From Cypionkella sp. (lineage in GTDB: Bacteria; Pseudomonadota; Alphaproteobacteria; Rhodobacterales; Rhodobacteraceae): a stretch of 64,000 nucleotides of DNA. Below, piece after piece: positions 36,093 through 46,025 of this stretch (positions within the stretch are counted from its first letter, which is position 1; each line of letters begins with the position of its first letter). Below the pieces are notes generated by a model, which worked only from the letters and a program-made list of their open reading frames with translations, searched no databases and was not told the DNA's origin. Where the stretch lies: NCBI RefSeq assembly GCF_028290025.1, contig NZ_JAQGKQ010000045.1, forward strand, positions 1-64,000. Direction: 5' to 3'. A program made the position numbers and the translations under genes.

Positions 36093-36490
36093 CGAGGCGG
36101 CCTTGTGGATAAGCTCGGTTTGTTCCGGCGGCTGGTTTTGGGGGTAAGCCGGGTTTGGAGTGGAAAAGGCGGGATCAACGACATTTTGTCAAGCGCACAG
36201 CTGACGCTCGGCAGAATTGCCCACAATGGGATGAAGCGAAAACAAAGCTGTGTGCAGGAAAGTTATCCAGAGGCTGTGGATGCAGTCGGGTCGGTGGTAA
36301 GCAGTTTAACTGTTTGTTAATACATGACATTTATGAAGTTTCAGACCCGGTTGGATAATTGAACACATCCTAACGACTGGGGACAGAGTCTGGGAAAAGT
36401 GCTGGAATTCTGTTATCCACGGCCCCTACAACAACATCTTTCTTTCTAGAATCTATTCTTTAAGAAGAGGCTGAGAACCGAGGTGAGCCT
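36093..36490. other. oriC: Probable chromosomal replication origin (oriC)
   Basis: No gene in 398 bases. DnaA-box matches: TGTGGATAA (perfect, minus strand) at 36104-36112; TTATCCAGA at 36263-36271; TGTGGATGC at 36275-36283; TTGGATAA-type at about 36350-36358; TTATCCACG at 36413-36421. The middle is AT-rich (TTTAACTGTTTGTTAATACATGACATTT region). Two GANTC sites (36386, about 36449) could be CcrM methylation targets. maf, aroE, coaE and dnaQ are read leftward; hemJ, rho and the mnm/par genes rightward, as at the Caulobacter origin. The function is inferred from boxes plus synteny. Confidence 0.85.
36306..36320. promoter_or_regulatory. CtrA-type site inside the origin
   Basis: TTAA-N7-TTAA, exact, between the DnaA boxes. 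In Caulobacter crescentus CtrA binds such sites in oriC and represses initiation. Here binding is inferred from the motif and place. Confidence 0.6.
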
Positions 36491-36940
36491 GTGACCGATT
36501 TTCTGGCGACGTATTATCCATGGATAAAAGCGCTGCATGTGATCTCGGTGATCGCGTGGATGGCGGGGTTGTTCTATCTGCCGCGGCTGTTTGTGTATCA
36601 TGTTGAGCAGGTCGAAAAGGGCTCGCCGACCGATGCCATGTTCCAAGTGATGGAGCGTCGCTTGCTGAAGGGGATTATCAACCCAGCGAGCGTGGCAAGT
36701 TGGGGGTTCGGTCTGGCTTTGGTTTTTACGCCGGGGATTGTCGATTGGAATGCGGTTTGGCCGTGGACGAAGGCCGCCTCGGTCGTCGCAATGACAGTGT
36801 TTCATGTGTGGCTGGCGCGGCGGCGGAAGGATTTTGTGGCAGACAGCAACACGGTAACCGGACGTCAGTATCGGCTGATGAACGAAGTGCCGACGCTTTT
36901 GATGGTAGTAATTGTGGCTTCGGTGATTGTTAAATTCTGA
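36491..36940 (+). CDS. hemJ: Protoporphyrinogen IX oxidase HemJ
   Basis: HemJ oxidises protoporphyrinogen IX to protoporphyrin IX and replaces HemG or HemY-type oxidases in most alphaproteobacteria. The 149-residue protein is a four-helix membrane protein with the conserved His in KALHVISVIAWMAGLFYLPR and YH, and a late LMNEVPTLLMV. It begins with GTG at 36491 with AGGTGAG upstream. It is the first gene right of the origin, read away from it. Confidence 0.95.
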   Translation: MTDFLATYYPWIKALHVISVIAWMAGLFYLPRLFVYHVEQVEKGSPTDAMFQVMERRLLKGIINPASVASWGFGLALVFTPGIVDWNAVWPWTKAASVVAMTVFHVWLARRRKDFVADSNTVTGRQYRLMNEVPTLLMVVIVASVIVKF

Positions 36941-37066
36941 AAACCTTGACTCGGGATCATGTTGGCCTTAGTTGGGCCTCAGCGCGGCCATTCGGCCATC
37001 ACGCTTTCCATTGACATTGCTGCTGTTGGCCTAAGTTTCGGGTCACGCGCCGAAGGTGAATTCCCG

Positions 37067-38338
37067 ATGACTATTGAGCATTTGAATCTTGCGGACCTGA
37101 AAGCCAAGACGCCAGCCGAGCTGCTGGCGATGGCCGAAGAGTGGGAGATCGAAAACGCGCCGAGCATGCGCAAGGGCGAGATGATGTTCTCGATCCTGAA
37201 AGAGCATGCCGAAGAAGGCTGGGAAATCGGCGGCGACGGCGTGCTGGAAGTGCTGCAGGACGGTTTTGGTTTTCTGCGCTCGCCCTCTGCGAACTATCTG
37301 CCGGGGCCTGACGATATCTACGTCTCTCCCGATATCCTACGGCAATTCAGCTTGCGCACGGGAGATACGATTGAGGGCACCATGGCGGCCCCAAAAGAAA
37401 ATGAGAAATATTTCTGTCTGATCAAGGTCACCCGGATTAACTTTGATGACCCTGAGAAGGCGCGTCACAAAGTTCACTTCGACAATTTGACGCCACTTTA
37501 TCCAGATGAGCGGCTGAAAATGGAGGTCGAAGACCCCACGATCAAGGATCGTTCGGCGCGGATAATTGATTTGGTGTGTCCGATCGGCAAAGGGCAACGT
37601 GCATTGATTGTTGCACCGCCACGGACAGGTAAGACCGTGTTATTGCAGAACATTGCGCATTCGATTGCGACGAACCACCCAGAATGCTATCTCATCGTGC
37701 TTTTGATTGACGAACGGCCTGAAGAGGTCACCGATATGCAGCGTAGCGTTAAGGGCGAGGTGGTGTCTTCGACTTTTGACGAGCCTGCGACGCGGCATGT
37801 GGCTGTGGCAGAAATGGTGATCGAAAAGGCGAAGCGTTTGGTTGAACACAAGCGCGACGTGGTTATTTTGCTTGATAGCATCACTCGGCTTGGTCGCGCA
37901 TTCAACACGGTTGTGCCGTCGTCTGGCAAGGTTTTGACCGGCGGCGTTGACGCCAACGCGTTACAGCGGCCAAAGCGCTTCTTTGGTGCGGCGCGGAATA
38001 TTGAAGAGGGCGGTTCGCTGACCATCATCGCAACCGCCTTGATTGATACTGGCAGCCGGATGGACGAAGTGATTTTTGAAGAATTCAAAGGCACCGGCAA
38101 CAGTGAGATCGTTCTGGATCGAAAAGTTGCGGATAAACGGGTGTTCCCGGCGATCGATATCCTGAAATCCGGCACACGTAAGGAAGAATTGCTGGTTGAG
38201 AAGATTGATCTGCAGAAAACCTATGTACTACGGCGGATTCTGAACCCAATGGGTACCACGGATGCGATCGAGTTCTTGATCTCGAAGTTGAAGCAGACCA
38301 AGAGTAACGGCGAGTTTTTCGAATCGATGAACGCCTAA
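37067..38338 (+). CDS. rho: Transcription termination factor Rho
   Basis: Rho is the hexameric RNA helicase that ends transcription. The 423-residue protein has [14 protein letters not shown], the RNA-binding [15 protein letters not shown], the P-loop APPRTGKT (183-190), [24 protein letters not shown] and the R-loop region [13 protein letters not shown] set the start at ATG 37067; the frame extends upstream but the family start is here. The unusual length of spacer before it (36941-37066) has no gene. Confidence 0.98.
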   Translation: MTIEHLNLADLKAKTPAELLAMAEEWEIENAPSMRKGEMMFSILKEHAEEGWEIGGDGVLEVLQDGFGFLRSPSANYLPGPDDIYVSPDILRQFSLRTGDTIEGTMAAPKENEKYFCLIKVTRINFDDPEKARHKVHFDNLTPLYPDERLKMEVEDPTIKDRSARIIDLVCPIGKGQRALIVAPPRTGKTVLLQNIAHSIATNHPECYLIVLLIDERPEEVTDMQRSVKGEVVSSTFDEPATRHVAVAEMVIEKAKRLVEHKRDVVILLDSITRLGRAFNTVVPSSGKVLTGGVDANALQRPKRFFGAARNIEEGGSLTIIATALIDTGSRMDEVIFEEFKGTGNSEIVLDRKVADKRVFPAIDILKSGTRKEELLVEKIDLQKTYVLRRILNPMGTTDAIEFLISKLKQTKSNGEFFESMNA

Positions 38339-38364
38339 AAGATCATTAATTCAAAGGCTTGGCT

Positions 38365-39648
38365 ATGGACACGATTTTTGCTTTGGCCTCGGCGCGGGGT
38401 AAGGCGGGCGTTGCCGTTGTTCGGCTTTCTGGGCCTTCGGCGCATGCCGCGGTCGCAGAGTTATGTGCATTGCCCTCAGTGCGTCATGCAGCCCTACGTC
38501 AGCTAATCTGGCAAGGTGAGGTGCTGGATGAGGCTTTGGTGCTGTTATTCGAGGCAGGTGCTAGTTTTACGGGAGAGTGCAGCGCCGAACTACAACTGCA
38601 CGGCAGTTTGGCGGTGGTTGCTCGGGTATTGCGTGTCCTGAGCGGGATCTCAGGACTACGGCTGGCTGAGGCCGGCGAGTTTACCCGGCGCGCCCTAGAA
38701 AATGGCCGACTTGATCTTGCGCAGGTCGAAGGGCTGGCAGATCTGATTAATGCCGAAACGGAAGCCCAACGGAAACAAGCGATGCGCGTGTTCTCGGGAG
38801 CTTTGGGGCGGCGTGTCGAGGCTTGGCGCTTGCATCTCGTGCGCGCGGCGGCGTTGATAGAGGCCACAATTGACTTTGCCGACGAAGACGTGCCTTTCGA
38901 TGTCACTCCCGAAGTGCGGGACTTGATTGAGAAGCTGCTGCGTCAATTGCGCGCCGAATTAGCCGGATCGCGCGCTGCGGAGCAAATCCGGCACGGCTTT
39001 GAGGTTGCGATAGTAGGGGCGCCGAACGCTGGAAAGTCTACCCTCCTCAACGCCTTAGCCGGCAGGGAGGCGGCGATTACTTCGGAGATCGCGGGTACGA
39101 CACGTGACGTGATCGAAGTCAGGATGGATATTGCTGGCTTGGCCGTGACTCTGCTTGATACCGCCGGTTTACGTGATTCGGTGGATATAGTTGAGAAGCT
39201 GGGGGTGGAGCGTGCCGTAGATCGGGCCCGGAGCGCAGATTTGCGAGTTTTCTTGATGCAGAATACCGCCGAGGCATTAATGTTGCAGCCAGAAGTCGGC
39301 GATATCGTGATTTTAGGTAAAGCAGACATTCGCACTGGAAGCGACAATGCTGTATCCGGCAAGACGGGGGTAGGTATCGACTGGCTCATCGGCGAAATTG
39401 CGCTCCGATTAAGCGACCGTGCTGCCTCTGCGGGGTTGCTGATTCGGGAACGTCAGCGTATCGCAATGGAAGCGGCCGTCGTATACTTGGAATCGGCCAT
39501 AGGCGGGATGGCAAGCGCGGTCGCATTACCTGAACTAATCGCACTGGATTTGCATCGCTCGATGAGAGTCTTAGAAACTATGACGGGACGAATCGATATT
39601 GAGAATTTGCTCGACGAGATATTCTCAAGTTTTTGTATCGGAAAATGA
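38365..39648 (+). CDS. mnmE: tRNA modification GTPase MnmE
   Basis: MnmE with MnmG installs carboxymethylaminomethyl groups at U34 of certain tRNAs. The 427-residue protein has [49 protein letters not shown], the GTPase G1 [27 protein letters not shown] and the C-terminal catalytic FCIGK. ATG 38365 was chosen over a TTG 6 bases upstream. The stop overlaps the mnmG start (ATGA). Confidence 0.97.
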   Translation: MDTIFALASARGKAGVAVVRLSGPSAHAAVAELCALPSVRHAALRQLIWQGEVLDEALVLLFEAGASFTGECSAELQLHGSLAVVARVLRVLSGISGLRLAEAGEFTRRALENGRLDLAQVEGLADLINAETEAQRKQAMRVFSGALGRRVEAWRLHLVRAAALIEATIDFADEDVPFDVTPEVRDLIEKLLRQLRAELAGSRAAEQIRHGFEVAIVGAPNAGKSTLLNALAGREAAITSEIAGTTRDVIEVRMDIAGLAVTLLDTAGLRDSVDIVEKLGVERAVDRARSADLRVFLMQNTAEALMLQPEVGDIVILGKADIRTGSDNAVSGKTGVGIDWLIGEIALRLSDRAASAGLLIRERQRIAMEAAVVYLESAIGGMASAVALPELIALDLHRSMRVLETMTGRIDIENLLDEIFSSFCIGK

Positions 39649-41531
39649 GGTTGTTTCACGTGAAACATTTTGATGTGATCGTTATCGGGGGCGGACACGC
39701 GGGAGCCGAGGCAGCAGCGGCGTCGGCACGGATGGGCGCGCAAACTGCGTTGATTTCACTCCGGAAAAACGGCATCGGCGTTATGTCCTGCAACCCAGCT
39801 ATCGGGGGCTTAGGTAAAGGCCATCTCGTCCGTGAGATAGACGCGCTTGATGGGATTATGGCTGTGGCGGCAGATCGTGCTGCGATACAATACCGACTGC
39901 TTAACCGGCGTAAGGGTCCGGCGGTGCAAGGCCCGCGGGCGCAGGCGGATCGAAAGCTGTATCGCGCGGCGATAATTGATTTTCTAATGGCAGAGGAAAA
40001 TCTGACGATCATAGAAGGCGAGGTCACTGAGGTGATGCAATCCAGAGGTCGAGTGACTGGTGTAAAGCTTGCAGAATCAATTGAGCTGACGTCAACGGCC
40101 GTGGTATTGACAACTGGCACGTTTCTGAATGGAATTATGCATGTCGGTGCTGAAAAGCAGCCCGGCGGGCGGGTCGGCGACAGACCCTCGGTCCGATTGG
40201 CTGCGCAACTCGACGGCTTCGGACTGGTTCGAGGACGCTTGAAGACCGGGACGCCTCCACGATTGGATGGGGACACAATCGCGTGGGACCAGTTGGAAAT
40301 GCAGCCGGGCGACGACGATCCAGTCGTGTTTTCTTTTATGAACAAATCGCCGCAAGTGCGACAAATCGCATGTGCGATAACTCATACGAATGAACAAACA
40401 CATGATATTGTACGGAGCAATCTAAATCTTTCGGCTATGTACGGCGGGCACATAGACGGGGTGGGACCACGGTATTGTCCCTCGATAGAAGATAAAATTG
40501 TGCGGTTCGCCGAAAAGGCATCGCACCAGGTTTTCTTGGAGCCTGAGGGTCTTGACGATAGCACTGTTTATCCAAACGGAATTTCAACTTCGTTGCCGTT
40601 TAATGTGCAAGAAGCTTATGTCCGGTCAATCAAGGGCCTTGAAAATGTCCGAATAACTCAGCCCGGATATGCGATCGAATACGACTATTTTGATCCCCGT
40701 GACCTAGACTTGTCACTTCAAGTTAAATCTGCGCCTGGGCTATTCCTCGCTGGGCAGATAAACGGGACCACAGGATACGAAGAAGCAGCGGCTCAAGGAC
40801 TGCTCGCGGGGCTGAACGCCGCGGCGCTGGCTATTTCTAAGGACGCCATTCAGTTTAGTCGGACTGACAGCTATATTGGTGTCATGGTTGACGATCTTAC
40901 CTCACGCGGTGTTACTGAGCCATATCGCATGTTTACTTCGCGAGCAGAATATCGATTGACGCTACGGGCTGACAACGCCGACCAACGGCTCACTCCGAAA
41001 GGAATTGAGCTTGGATGCGTTAGGGCCGCGCGTGAGCAGCGCTATGCACAAAAACACGAACGGCTTATGGCCGCTGCCGATCTGTTAGAGAGTAAAAGCT
41101 TTTCACCGTCAGAATTGACGAAGGTGGGCGTTGGGGTAAGCTTAGACGGAACTCGTCGCACAGCCAAAGCGATAATGGCGTTTCCTGACGTCTTAGAAGG
41201 CCAAATCGACCGGCTGGTGCCAGAATTTTCTGCTTTCTCCGCTGAAATCCGAAAGCAAACCGCGACGGACGCGCTATACTTACAATATAGCCAACGCCAA
41301 AATGCGGATATCACCATGCTCAGGCGCGAGGAGGCTGCGGAAATCCCCCCTAATTTCGCATTCACGGGGTTGCCTGGGTTATCAGCGGAGCTTGCGGCAA
41401 AGCTGTCGCGCCTTCGACCTGCAAATTTAGCGCAGGCTGGCCGAATAGAGGGAATGACGCCGGCAGCGCTGACACTCATTTTGGCGCATCTCCGCAAGCG
41501 CAGGCGAGAGGCGTTGAAAAGTGAGGTTTGA
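39645..41531 (+). CDS. mnmG: tRNA uridine 5-carboxymethylaminomethyl modification enzyme MnmG
   Basis: MnmG is the FAD-dependent partner of MnmE. The 628-residue protein has the dinucleotide fold [14 protein letters not shown] (11-24), [51 protein letters not shown] and [15 protein letters not shown] 39645 lies inside the mnmE stop. Residues 4-8 (FHVKH) are encoded by a parS site. The coding DNA of mnmE-mnmG-rsmG seems a little less GC-rich than flanking genes. Confidence 0.98.
   Translation: MRLFHVKHFDVIVIGGGHAGAEAAAASARMGAQTALISLRKNGIGVMSCNPAIGGLGKGHLVREIDALDGIMAVAADRAAIQYRLLNRRKGPAVQGPRAQADRKLYRAAIIDFLMAEENLTIIEGEVTEVMQSRGRVTGVKLAESIELTSTAVVLTTGTFLNGIMHVGAEKQPGGRVGDRPSVRLAAQLDGFGLVRGRLKTGTPPRLDGDTIAWDQLEMQPGDDDPVVFSFMNKSPQVRQIACAITHTNEQTHDIVRSNLNLSAMYGGHIDGVGPRYCPSIEDKIVRFAEKASHQVFLEPEGLDDSTVYPNGISTSLPFNVQEAYVRSIKGLENVRITQPGYAIEYDYFDPRDLDLSLQVKSAPGLFLAGQINGTTGYEEAAAQGLLAGLNAAALAISKDAIQFSRTDSYIGVMVDDLTSRGVTEPYRMFTSRAEYRLTLRADNADQRLTPKGIELGCVRAAREQRYAQKHERLMAAADLLESKSFSPSELTKVGVGVSLDGTRRTAKAIMAFPDVLEGQIDRLVPEFSAFSAEIRKQTATDALYLQYSQRQNADITMLRREEAAEIPPNFAFTGLPGLSAELAAKLSRLRPANLAQAGRIEGMTPAALTLILAHLRKRRREALKSEV
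39652..39667. promoter_or_regulatory. parS: parS centromere site (perfect)
   Basis: TGTTTCACGTGAAACA, an exact 16-base match to the ParB binding consensus, lies at codons 3-8 of mnmG, about 3.3 kb from the origin and 3.3 kb before parB. Confidence 0.95.
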
Positions 41532-42147
41532 AAACGAAGTGCTGCCGGGTTGGCTGAATGTTTCACGTGAAACGTTCAGCAAACTGGTTGAGTTTAGCAA
41601 TCTCGTAGAAAAGTGGAATCCGGCTATTAATTTGGTTTCCAAAGGCGGTGTCGCCGATCTCTGGCAGCGACACGTCATCGACTCGGCGCAACTCGTTTTT
41701 CATATACCTGAGGATGCGGCACTTTACTGCGATCTAGGCAGTGGTGGCGGCTTCCCTGGGATAATTATGGCTGTTCTGGCAGAAGAATTTGTCCCCGAAA
41801 TGCATGTCGTACTGGTCGAATCTGACCGGCGCAAATCTGTATTTCTTGCCGAGGCGGCTCGGCATCTTGGCATAAGCCCAGTGATTAAAACCGAACGCAT
41901 TCAAGATCTTGCGCCGCAAAATGCCGACGTTTTGACGGCGCGAGCATTGGCGCCCTTTTCAGAACTGTGTGGCCTTGCGAGTCGCCACCTGCGATCGTCT
42001 GGCTTGGCGTTATTTCCGAAAGGTGCCAACGCACAGCAAGAGCTTCAAGTAGCTCAGGTAGGCTGGTTGTTCGACCACACCGAAATTCCAAGCCGTACGA
42101 ATCCTGATGCGGTTATATTTTCAGTGCGAAATATTCGCCATGCGTAG
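41521..42147 (+). CDS. rsmG: 16S rRNA (guanine-N7) methyltransferase RsmG
   Basis: RsmG methylates G527 of 16S rRNA. The 208-residue protein has the SAM-binding [34 protein letters not shown], and [14 protein letters not shown]. It starts with GTG at 41521, 11 bases inside mnmG. The NVSRETF stretch (residues 13-19) is encoded by a second parS site. Its stop overlaps parA. Confidence 0.96.
   Translation: MRFENEVLPGWLNVSRETFSKLVEFSNLVEKWNPAINLVSKGGVADLWQRHVIDSAQLVFHIPEDAALYCDLGSGGGFPGIIMAVLAEEFVPEMHVVLVESDRRKSVFLAEAARHLGISPVIKTERIQDLAPQNADVLTARALAPFSELCGLASRHLRSSGLALFPKGANAQQELQVAQVGWLFDHTEIPSRTNPDAVIFSVRNIRHA
41559..41574. promoter_or_regulatory. parS: parS centromere site (15 of 16)
   Basis: TGTTTCACGTGAAACG differs from the consensus only in the last base. 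It encodes part of NVSRETF in RsmG and lies 580 bases before parA. Confidence 0.9.
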
Positions 42148-42967
42148 GTCCGTGAATGACGCTGGCCCGAGGATATTCTCGATCGCCAACCAGAAGGGCG
42201 GTGTCGGAAAAACCACCACCGCGATTAATCTTGCTGCAGCATTGGTGGAGCTTGGTGCGCGCGTACTGCTGGTGGACTTAGACCCACAAGGCAATGCCTC
42301 AACGGGCCTCGGCTTTGCTCCGACGGATCGCATCAAGACGACGTATGATCTGCTCGTGGACGAGCAACCGCTTGTTGACACTGTGGTCCCTACGGAATTT
42401 CCCGGTCTGTTGCTATGTCCTTCCAGCGCCGATTTGTCTTCGGCCGATATTCAGCTCATTTCTAACGAAAAGCGCAGTTTTCTGCTTCATGATGCGTTGA
42501 GAGAGCCGCAGGTAGCGACACTCAGCCTTGATTTTATCCTTATTGACTGCCCTCCGTCGCTCAGCGTGCTGACGGTGAATGCCATGGTTGCCAGCCACGC
42601 AGTGTTGGTGCCGCTGCAAGCCGAGTTTTTTGCGCTGGAGGGGCTTTCTCAGCTGATGTTGACGATCCGAGACGTTAGGCGCAGTGCCAATCCGGATTTG
42701 CGGATTGAGGGCGTGGTGCTCACGATGGTAGACAGCCGCAACCGCCTTTCGCAGCAGGTTGAACAGGATGCGCGCGGCACGCTGGGAGACTTGGTGTTCA
42801 AAACCATGATTCCGCGAAATGTTCGCTTGAGCGAGGCTCCGTCTTACGCGCAACCGGTTCTCAGTTATGATGGCGCGTCGAAGGGCGCTGAAGCTTACCG
42901 GGCGCTCGCCGCTGAGGTTCTTCAGCGCAATCCGATCAGGCATCGATTCAAAGAAGAGGCAGTCTAA
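42140..42967 (+). CDS. parA: Chromosome partitioning ATPase ParA
   Basis: ParA is the Walker-type ATPase that moves ParB-parS complexes. The 275-residue protein has the deviant Walker A KGGVGKTT (19-26), LLVDLDPQGNAS, FILIDCPPSLS and PLQAEFFALEGLSQL. ATG 42140 overlaps the rsmG stop; a GTG at 42152 in the same frame is an alternative start. It overlaps parB by one base. Confidence 0.97.
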   Translation: MRRSVNDAGPRIFSIANQKGGVGKTTTAINLAAALVELGARVLLVDLDPQGNASTGLGFAPTDRIKTTYDLLVDEQPLVDTVVPTEFPGLLLCPSSADLSSADIQLISNEKRSFLLHDALREPQVATLSLDFILIDCPPSLSVLTVNAMVASHAVLVPLQAEFFALEGLSQLMLTIRDVRRSANPDLRIEGVVLTMVDSRNRLSQQVEQDARGTLGDLVFKTMIPRNVRLSEAPSYAQPVLSYDGASKGAEAYRALAAEVLQRNPIRHRFKEEAV

Positions 42968-43872
42968 TGGACAAAAAATTTGATCGGCGCGGTCTTAATC
43001 GCGGGCTGTCGGCTTTGATGGCGGACGTCAACCTTGATGTCGCATCTGCGCTGCCTGACGCTCGTCGCTCAGAGTTAAGCCTGCCGATTGAAAAAATCGT
43101 TCCAAATCCCGACCAGCCACGGCGGGACTTTCCGGCTCAGGCTTTAAGAGAGCTCGCGGACTCCCTCCTGCAGAAGGGTGTTATCCAGCCGCTTATTGTG
43201 CGGAAAAAGTCGAATGAGGATCTCTACGAGATTGTCGCAGGAGAGCGCCGTTGGCGTGCGGCTCAGATGGCCCAACTCCATGAATTGCCAGTGATTATCA
43301 GAGAATTTAGCGACTCTGAGGTTTTGGAAATTGCCATTATTGAGAACATACAGCGCGCCGAATTGAACTCTATTGATGAAGCGTTCGCGTACCGGCAGTT
43401 GATGGATAAGTTTGGTCATACTCAGGAAAAAATTGCCGAAGCGCTGTCGCGAAGCCGTAGTCACATTGCCAATCTGCTTCGGTTGTTAACGCTGCCTCAC
43501 GATGTTCAAGAAATGGTCAAGTCGGGTACTCTGTCCGCGGGGCACGCGCGGGCTTTGATCACGACGGCAAACGCTACCGAGCTCGCCCTTCAGGTGGTTG
43601 GTCGTGGCCTTTCCGTGCGCGACACAGAAGAGCTGGTGCGTAAATCTGCGATTGATCCCGCCAAGCGACGCGCACTTAGACAGCGCGGGGAGAAAGACGC
43701 TGACACCAAAGCGCTTGAGTTGGATCTTTCTGCAAATCTTCACATGGGGGTGCAGATTGACCATCTCCAAGGCGGCGATGGTGGCAAGGTTACGATCAGT
43801 TATCGCTCACTTGAGCAGCTTGATCTGCTATGCCGGGTGTTATCCGCCATTCCCCGAGACGCAGAGTTTTAG
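42967..43872 (+). CDS. parB: Chromosome partitioning protein ParB
   Basis: ParB binds parS and spreads with CTP to build the segregation complex. The 301-residue protein begins with the basic RRGLNRGLSALM, has the CTP-binding motifs IVPNPDQPRRDF, QPLIVRK and GERRWRAAQMA, ENIQRAELNSIDEA, the helix-turn-helix ALSRSRSHIANLLRLL, and a C-terminal dimerisation strand. It is convergent with hemW, 14 bases away. Confidence 0.97.
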   Translation: MDKKFDRRGLNRGLSALMADVNLDVASALPDARRSELSLPIEKIVPNPDQPRRDFPAQALRELADSLLQKGVIQPLIVRKKSNEDLYEIVAGERRWRAAQMAQLHELPVIIREFSDSEVLEIAIIENIQRAELNSIDEAFAYRQLMDKFGHTQEKIAEALSRSRSHIANLLRLLTLPHDVQEMVKSGTLSAGHARALITTANATELALQVVGRGLSVRDTEELVRKSAIDPAKRRALRQRGEKDADTKALELDLSANLHMGVQIDHLQGGDGGKVTISYRSLEQLDLLCRVLSAIPRDAEF

Positions 43873-43886
43873 GCGCGCGCGTCGCG

Positions 43887-45044
43887 CTATTCGGTTGCGA
43901 GTTCGCGCAAAACCGCGTTCAGAACCAGCCGTCCGCCGGGCGTGGCTTGCAGTCGATCATTGTCGGAATTGATCATGCCCAAATCCATCAAGCCTTTGAT
44001 TCTATGAGGGTTTAGCGAAGTTCCCGAGATCTGGCGGTGACGCTGCAAATCGAGACCTTCGTTTAGGCGGAGCGACATCAGCAAATACTCCAAGCCGTGT
44101 TCTTCAGCCGAAAGCGCACTGCGCGGCAGCTCGGGCATCATGCCGCGCTCCACCATATTCAGCCATAGCGCAGGTGACTTCGGTGCCTCAGTCGCCCACC
44201 TGGTGCCAAGCAAAGTAAGCCTCCCGTGTGCGCCCGGGCCGATACCAACGTAGTCGCCGCCGCGCCAATAAATTAGATTGTGCCGCGATTCGCTTCCGGG
44301 TCTAGCGTGATTTGAAATTTCGTACGGCGGCAGACCAGCCTTTTCGCATAGTTCCTGCGTAAGTTCGAACATCTCGGCGGAAAGATCTTCACTCGGCAGG
44401 CCCTTCAGCCCGCCCTTGGCAAATCTATCTGCAAAAGCGGTGCCGTCCTCAATGGTCAGCTGGTACAGCGACAGGTGATCAATCGCCAATTCCAGTGCGC
44501 GACCCAGTTCTTCGCGCCAAGCGGTCAAGGTTTGGTCCTGCCGTGCATAGATGAGATCAAAGCTAACTCTGTCAAAGCAAGACCGAGCGATTTCAAATGC
44601 TTGGCGGGCTTCCTCGGCAGTGTGTCTGCGGCCAAGGCGACGCAGATCCGCGTCGTTCATCGCCTGCATGCCCATCGATATTCGCGTTACACCTGCTTGT
44701 TGGAAACCCCGGAAGCGACCCGCCTCCACCGATCCCGGATTGGCCTCCAACGTGATTTCGGGGTCATTAGACATCGGCCAAGTCGCGCGAATGCGTTCGA
44801 TAATAGCCACAACAAGTTCTGGAGCCATCAGGGATGGGGTGCCGCCACCAAAGAACACTGAGTTCAAAATGCGGCCTTGGGTTTCGCGCCCCAAGCGATC
44901 AATTTCGGACAGATAAGCCCGCTGCCACTGGGTTTGGTCGATATGACTCGCTACGTGGCTGTTGAAATCGCAATAGGGGCATTTCGATTCGCAGTACGGC
45001 CAATGCAGGTACAGGCCGAAACCACCGTGTTGCCAATCTTCCAT
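43887..45044 (-). CDS. hemW: Heme chaperone HemW (radical SAM)
   Basis: HemW resembles the coproporphyrinogen dehydrogenase HemN but is a heme-binding chaperone. The 385-residue protein has the radical-SAM cluster CESKCPYC (C18, C22, C25), VFFGGGTPSLM, TLEANPGSVE, RISMGMQAMND and DLIYARQDQT, plus SLYQLTIEDGT. ATG 45044 follows the ridA stop by one base. It ends the rph-rdgB-ridA-hemW unit. Confidence 0.94.
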   Translation of the reverse strand: MEDWQHGGFGLYLHWPYCESKCPYCDFNSHVASHIDQTQWQRAYLSEIDRLGRETQGRILNSVFFGGGTPSLMAPELVVAIIERIRATWPMSNDPEITLEANPGSVEAGRFRGFQQAGVTRISMGMQAMNDADLRRLGRRHTAEEARQAFEIARSCFDRVSFDLIYARQDQTLTAWREELGRALELAIDHLSLYQLTIEDGTAFADRFAKGGLKGLPSEDLSAEMFELTQELCEKAGLPPYEISNHARPGSESRHNLIYWRGGDYVGIGPGAHGRLTLLGTRWATEAPKSPALWLNMVERGMMPELPRSALSAEEHGLEYLLMSLRLNEGLDLQRHRQISGTSLNPHRIKGLMDLGMINSDNDRLQATPGGRLVLNAVLRELATE

Positions 45045-45045
45045 C

Positions 45046-45420
45046 TCAGCCCTTAAACGCGGTAATTTCAATTTCGATTTTCATCTCGGGGCGGATCAGA
45101 CCAGCAATAATCATCGTCGCTGCAGGTCTGATGTGACCTAAGTTATCCGCAAGCATCGGCGCAATGGCTTCAACCATATCGGCAGCAATGACAGTGTATT
45201 GCACCCGAACGATATCAGCCATTTCGAAGCCGGCTTCGGTTAAAACGGTGCCGATTGTTGCAAAACAGTTGCTGGTTTGCGCTGCCACATCATCCGGTAT
45301 CTGCATGTTTGCGTAATCGTAGCCCGTCACGCCAGACATAAAGCACCAGCCGCCTTTTATCACGGCACGGCTGTAACCCATGGTTTTCTCAAAGGGTGAT
45401 CCGGTCGAAATACGTTTCAT
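45046..45420 (-). CDS. RidA-family protein
   Basis: RidA proteins hydrolyse reactive enamines and imines made by PLP enzymes. The 124-residue protein has the family layout with SGVTGYDYANMQIPDD, the FATIGTVLTEAGFEMADIVRV helix and IRPEMKIEIEITA at the end; the Arg that binds the carboxylate of substrates in archetypal RidA may be in LIRPEMK. Start ATG 45420 overlaps the rdgB stop by 4 bases. It is placed between rdgB and hemW, cotranscribed with nucleotide-quality and heme genes. The subgroup is uncertain. Confidence 0.85.
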   Translation of the reverse strand: MKRISTGSPFEKTMGYSRAVIKGGWCFMSGVTGYDYANMQIPDDVAAQTSNCFATIGTVLTEAGFEMADIVRVQYTVIAADMVEAIAPMLADNLGHIRPAATMIIAGLIRPEMKIEIEITAFKG

Positions 45421-46025
45421 TTGAAGCATCCGTCCACAAGCTTGCGAAACGCATCGGCGCGATGGCTGATCTGGTTCTTTTCCCAGCGATCCATCTCTCC
45501 AAACGTTTGCGCACTTCCCAAGGGCTGAAAAATTGGATCGTAGCCGTGGCCCTGATTTCCGCGCATTGGCCAAACGATCTGACCCGGCATGACGCCTTCA
45601 AACACTTCGTCATGGCCATCCGGCCAGGCCAAAACAAGCGTACACCGAAACTGAGCAAGTCTGGGTTCCGGTGCGGCAATGGCCTCAAGCTTGCTCCACG
45701 TATTTGTCATCGCCAGGGCAAAATCTCGGCCGGTGGGGGTTTCTGCCCAGTCAGCCGTATAGACGCCGGGCGCGCCACCTAAAGCGTCAATGGTAATGCC
45801 CGAGTCATCTGACAAAGCAGGCAACCCTGTCGCACGCGCCGCTGCATGGCCTTTGATGCGGGCGTTTCCAACGAAACTGTCTTCGGTCTCTGCGGGTTCC
45901 GGTAAGCCGAAATCAGCCGCCGATACGACAGAAATACCCAGCGGTTCCAGCAGCTTGGCAATTTCCTCAAGCTTTCCGCGATTGTGCGTCGCCACCAAAA
46001 GCCGATCACCTGAGAATTTACGCAT
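45417..46025 (-). CDS. rdgB: Non-canonical purine NTP pyrophosphatase RdgB
   Basis: RdgB (Ham1/ITPase) clears ITP, dITP and XTP to protect DNA. The 202-residue protein has LLVATHNRGKLEEI, EDSFVGNARIKG, LSDDSGITIDALGGAPGVYTA, GHGYDPIFQPLG and MDRWEKNQISHRADA. Its ATG overlaps the rph stop (TGATG). Confidence 0.97.
   Translation of the reverse strand: MRKFSGDRLLVATHNRGKLEEIAKLLEPLGISVVSAADFGLPEPAETEDSFVGNARIKGHAAARATGLPALSDDSGITIDALGGAPGVYTADWAETPTGRDFALAMTNTWSKLEAIAAPEPRLAQFRCTLVLAWPDGHDEVFEGVMPGQIVWPMRGNQGHGYDPIFQPLGSAQTFGEMDRWEKNQISHRADAFRKLVDGCFK

Noticed and set aside
38300-43900. Lower-GC feel of mnmE to parB as evidence of horizontal transfer
   Set aside because: These are conserved origin-linked core genes in their ancestral order, so a local composition effect near the origin is more likely.
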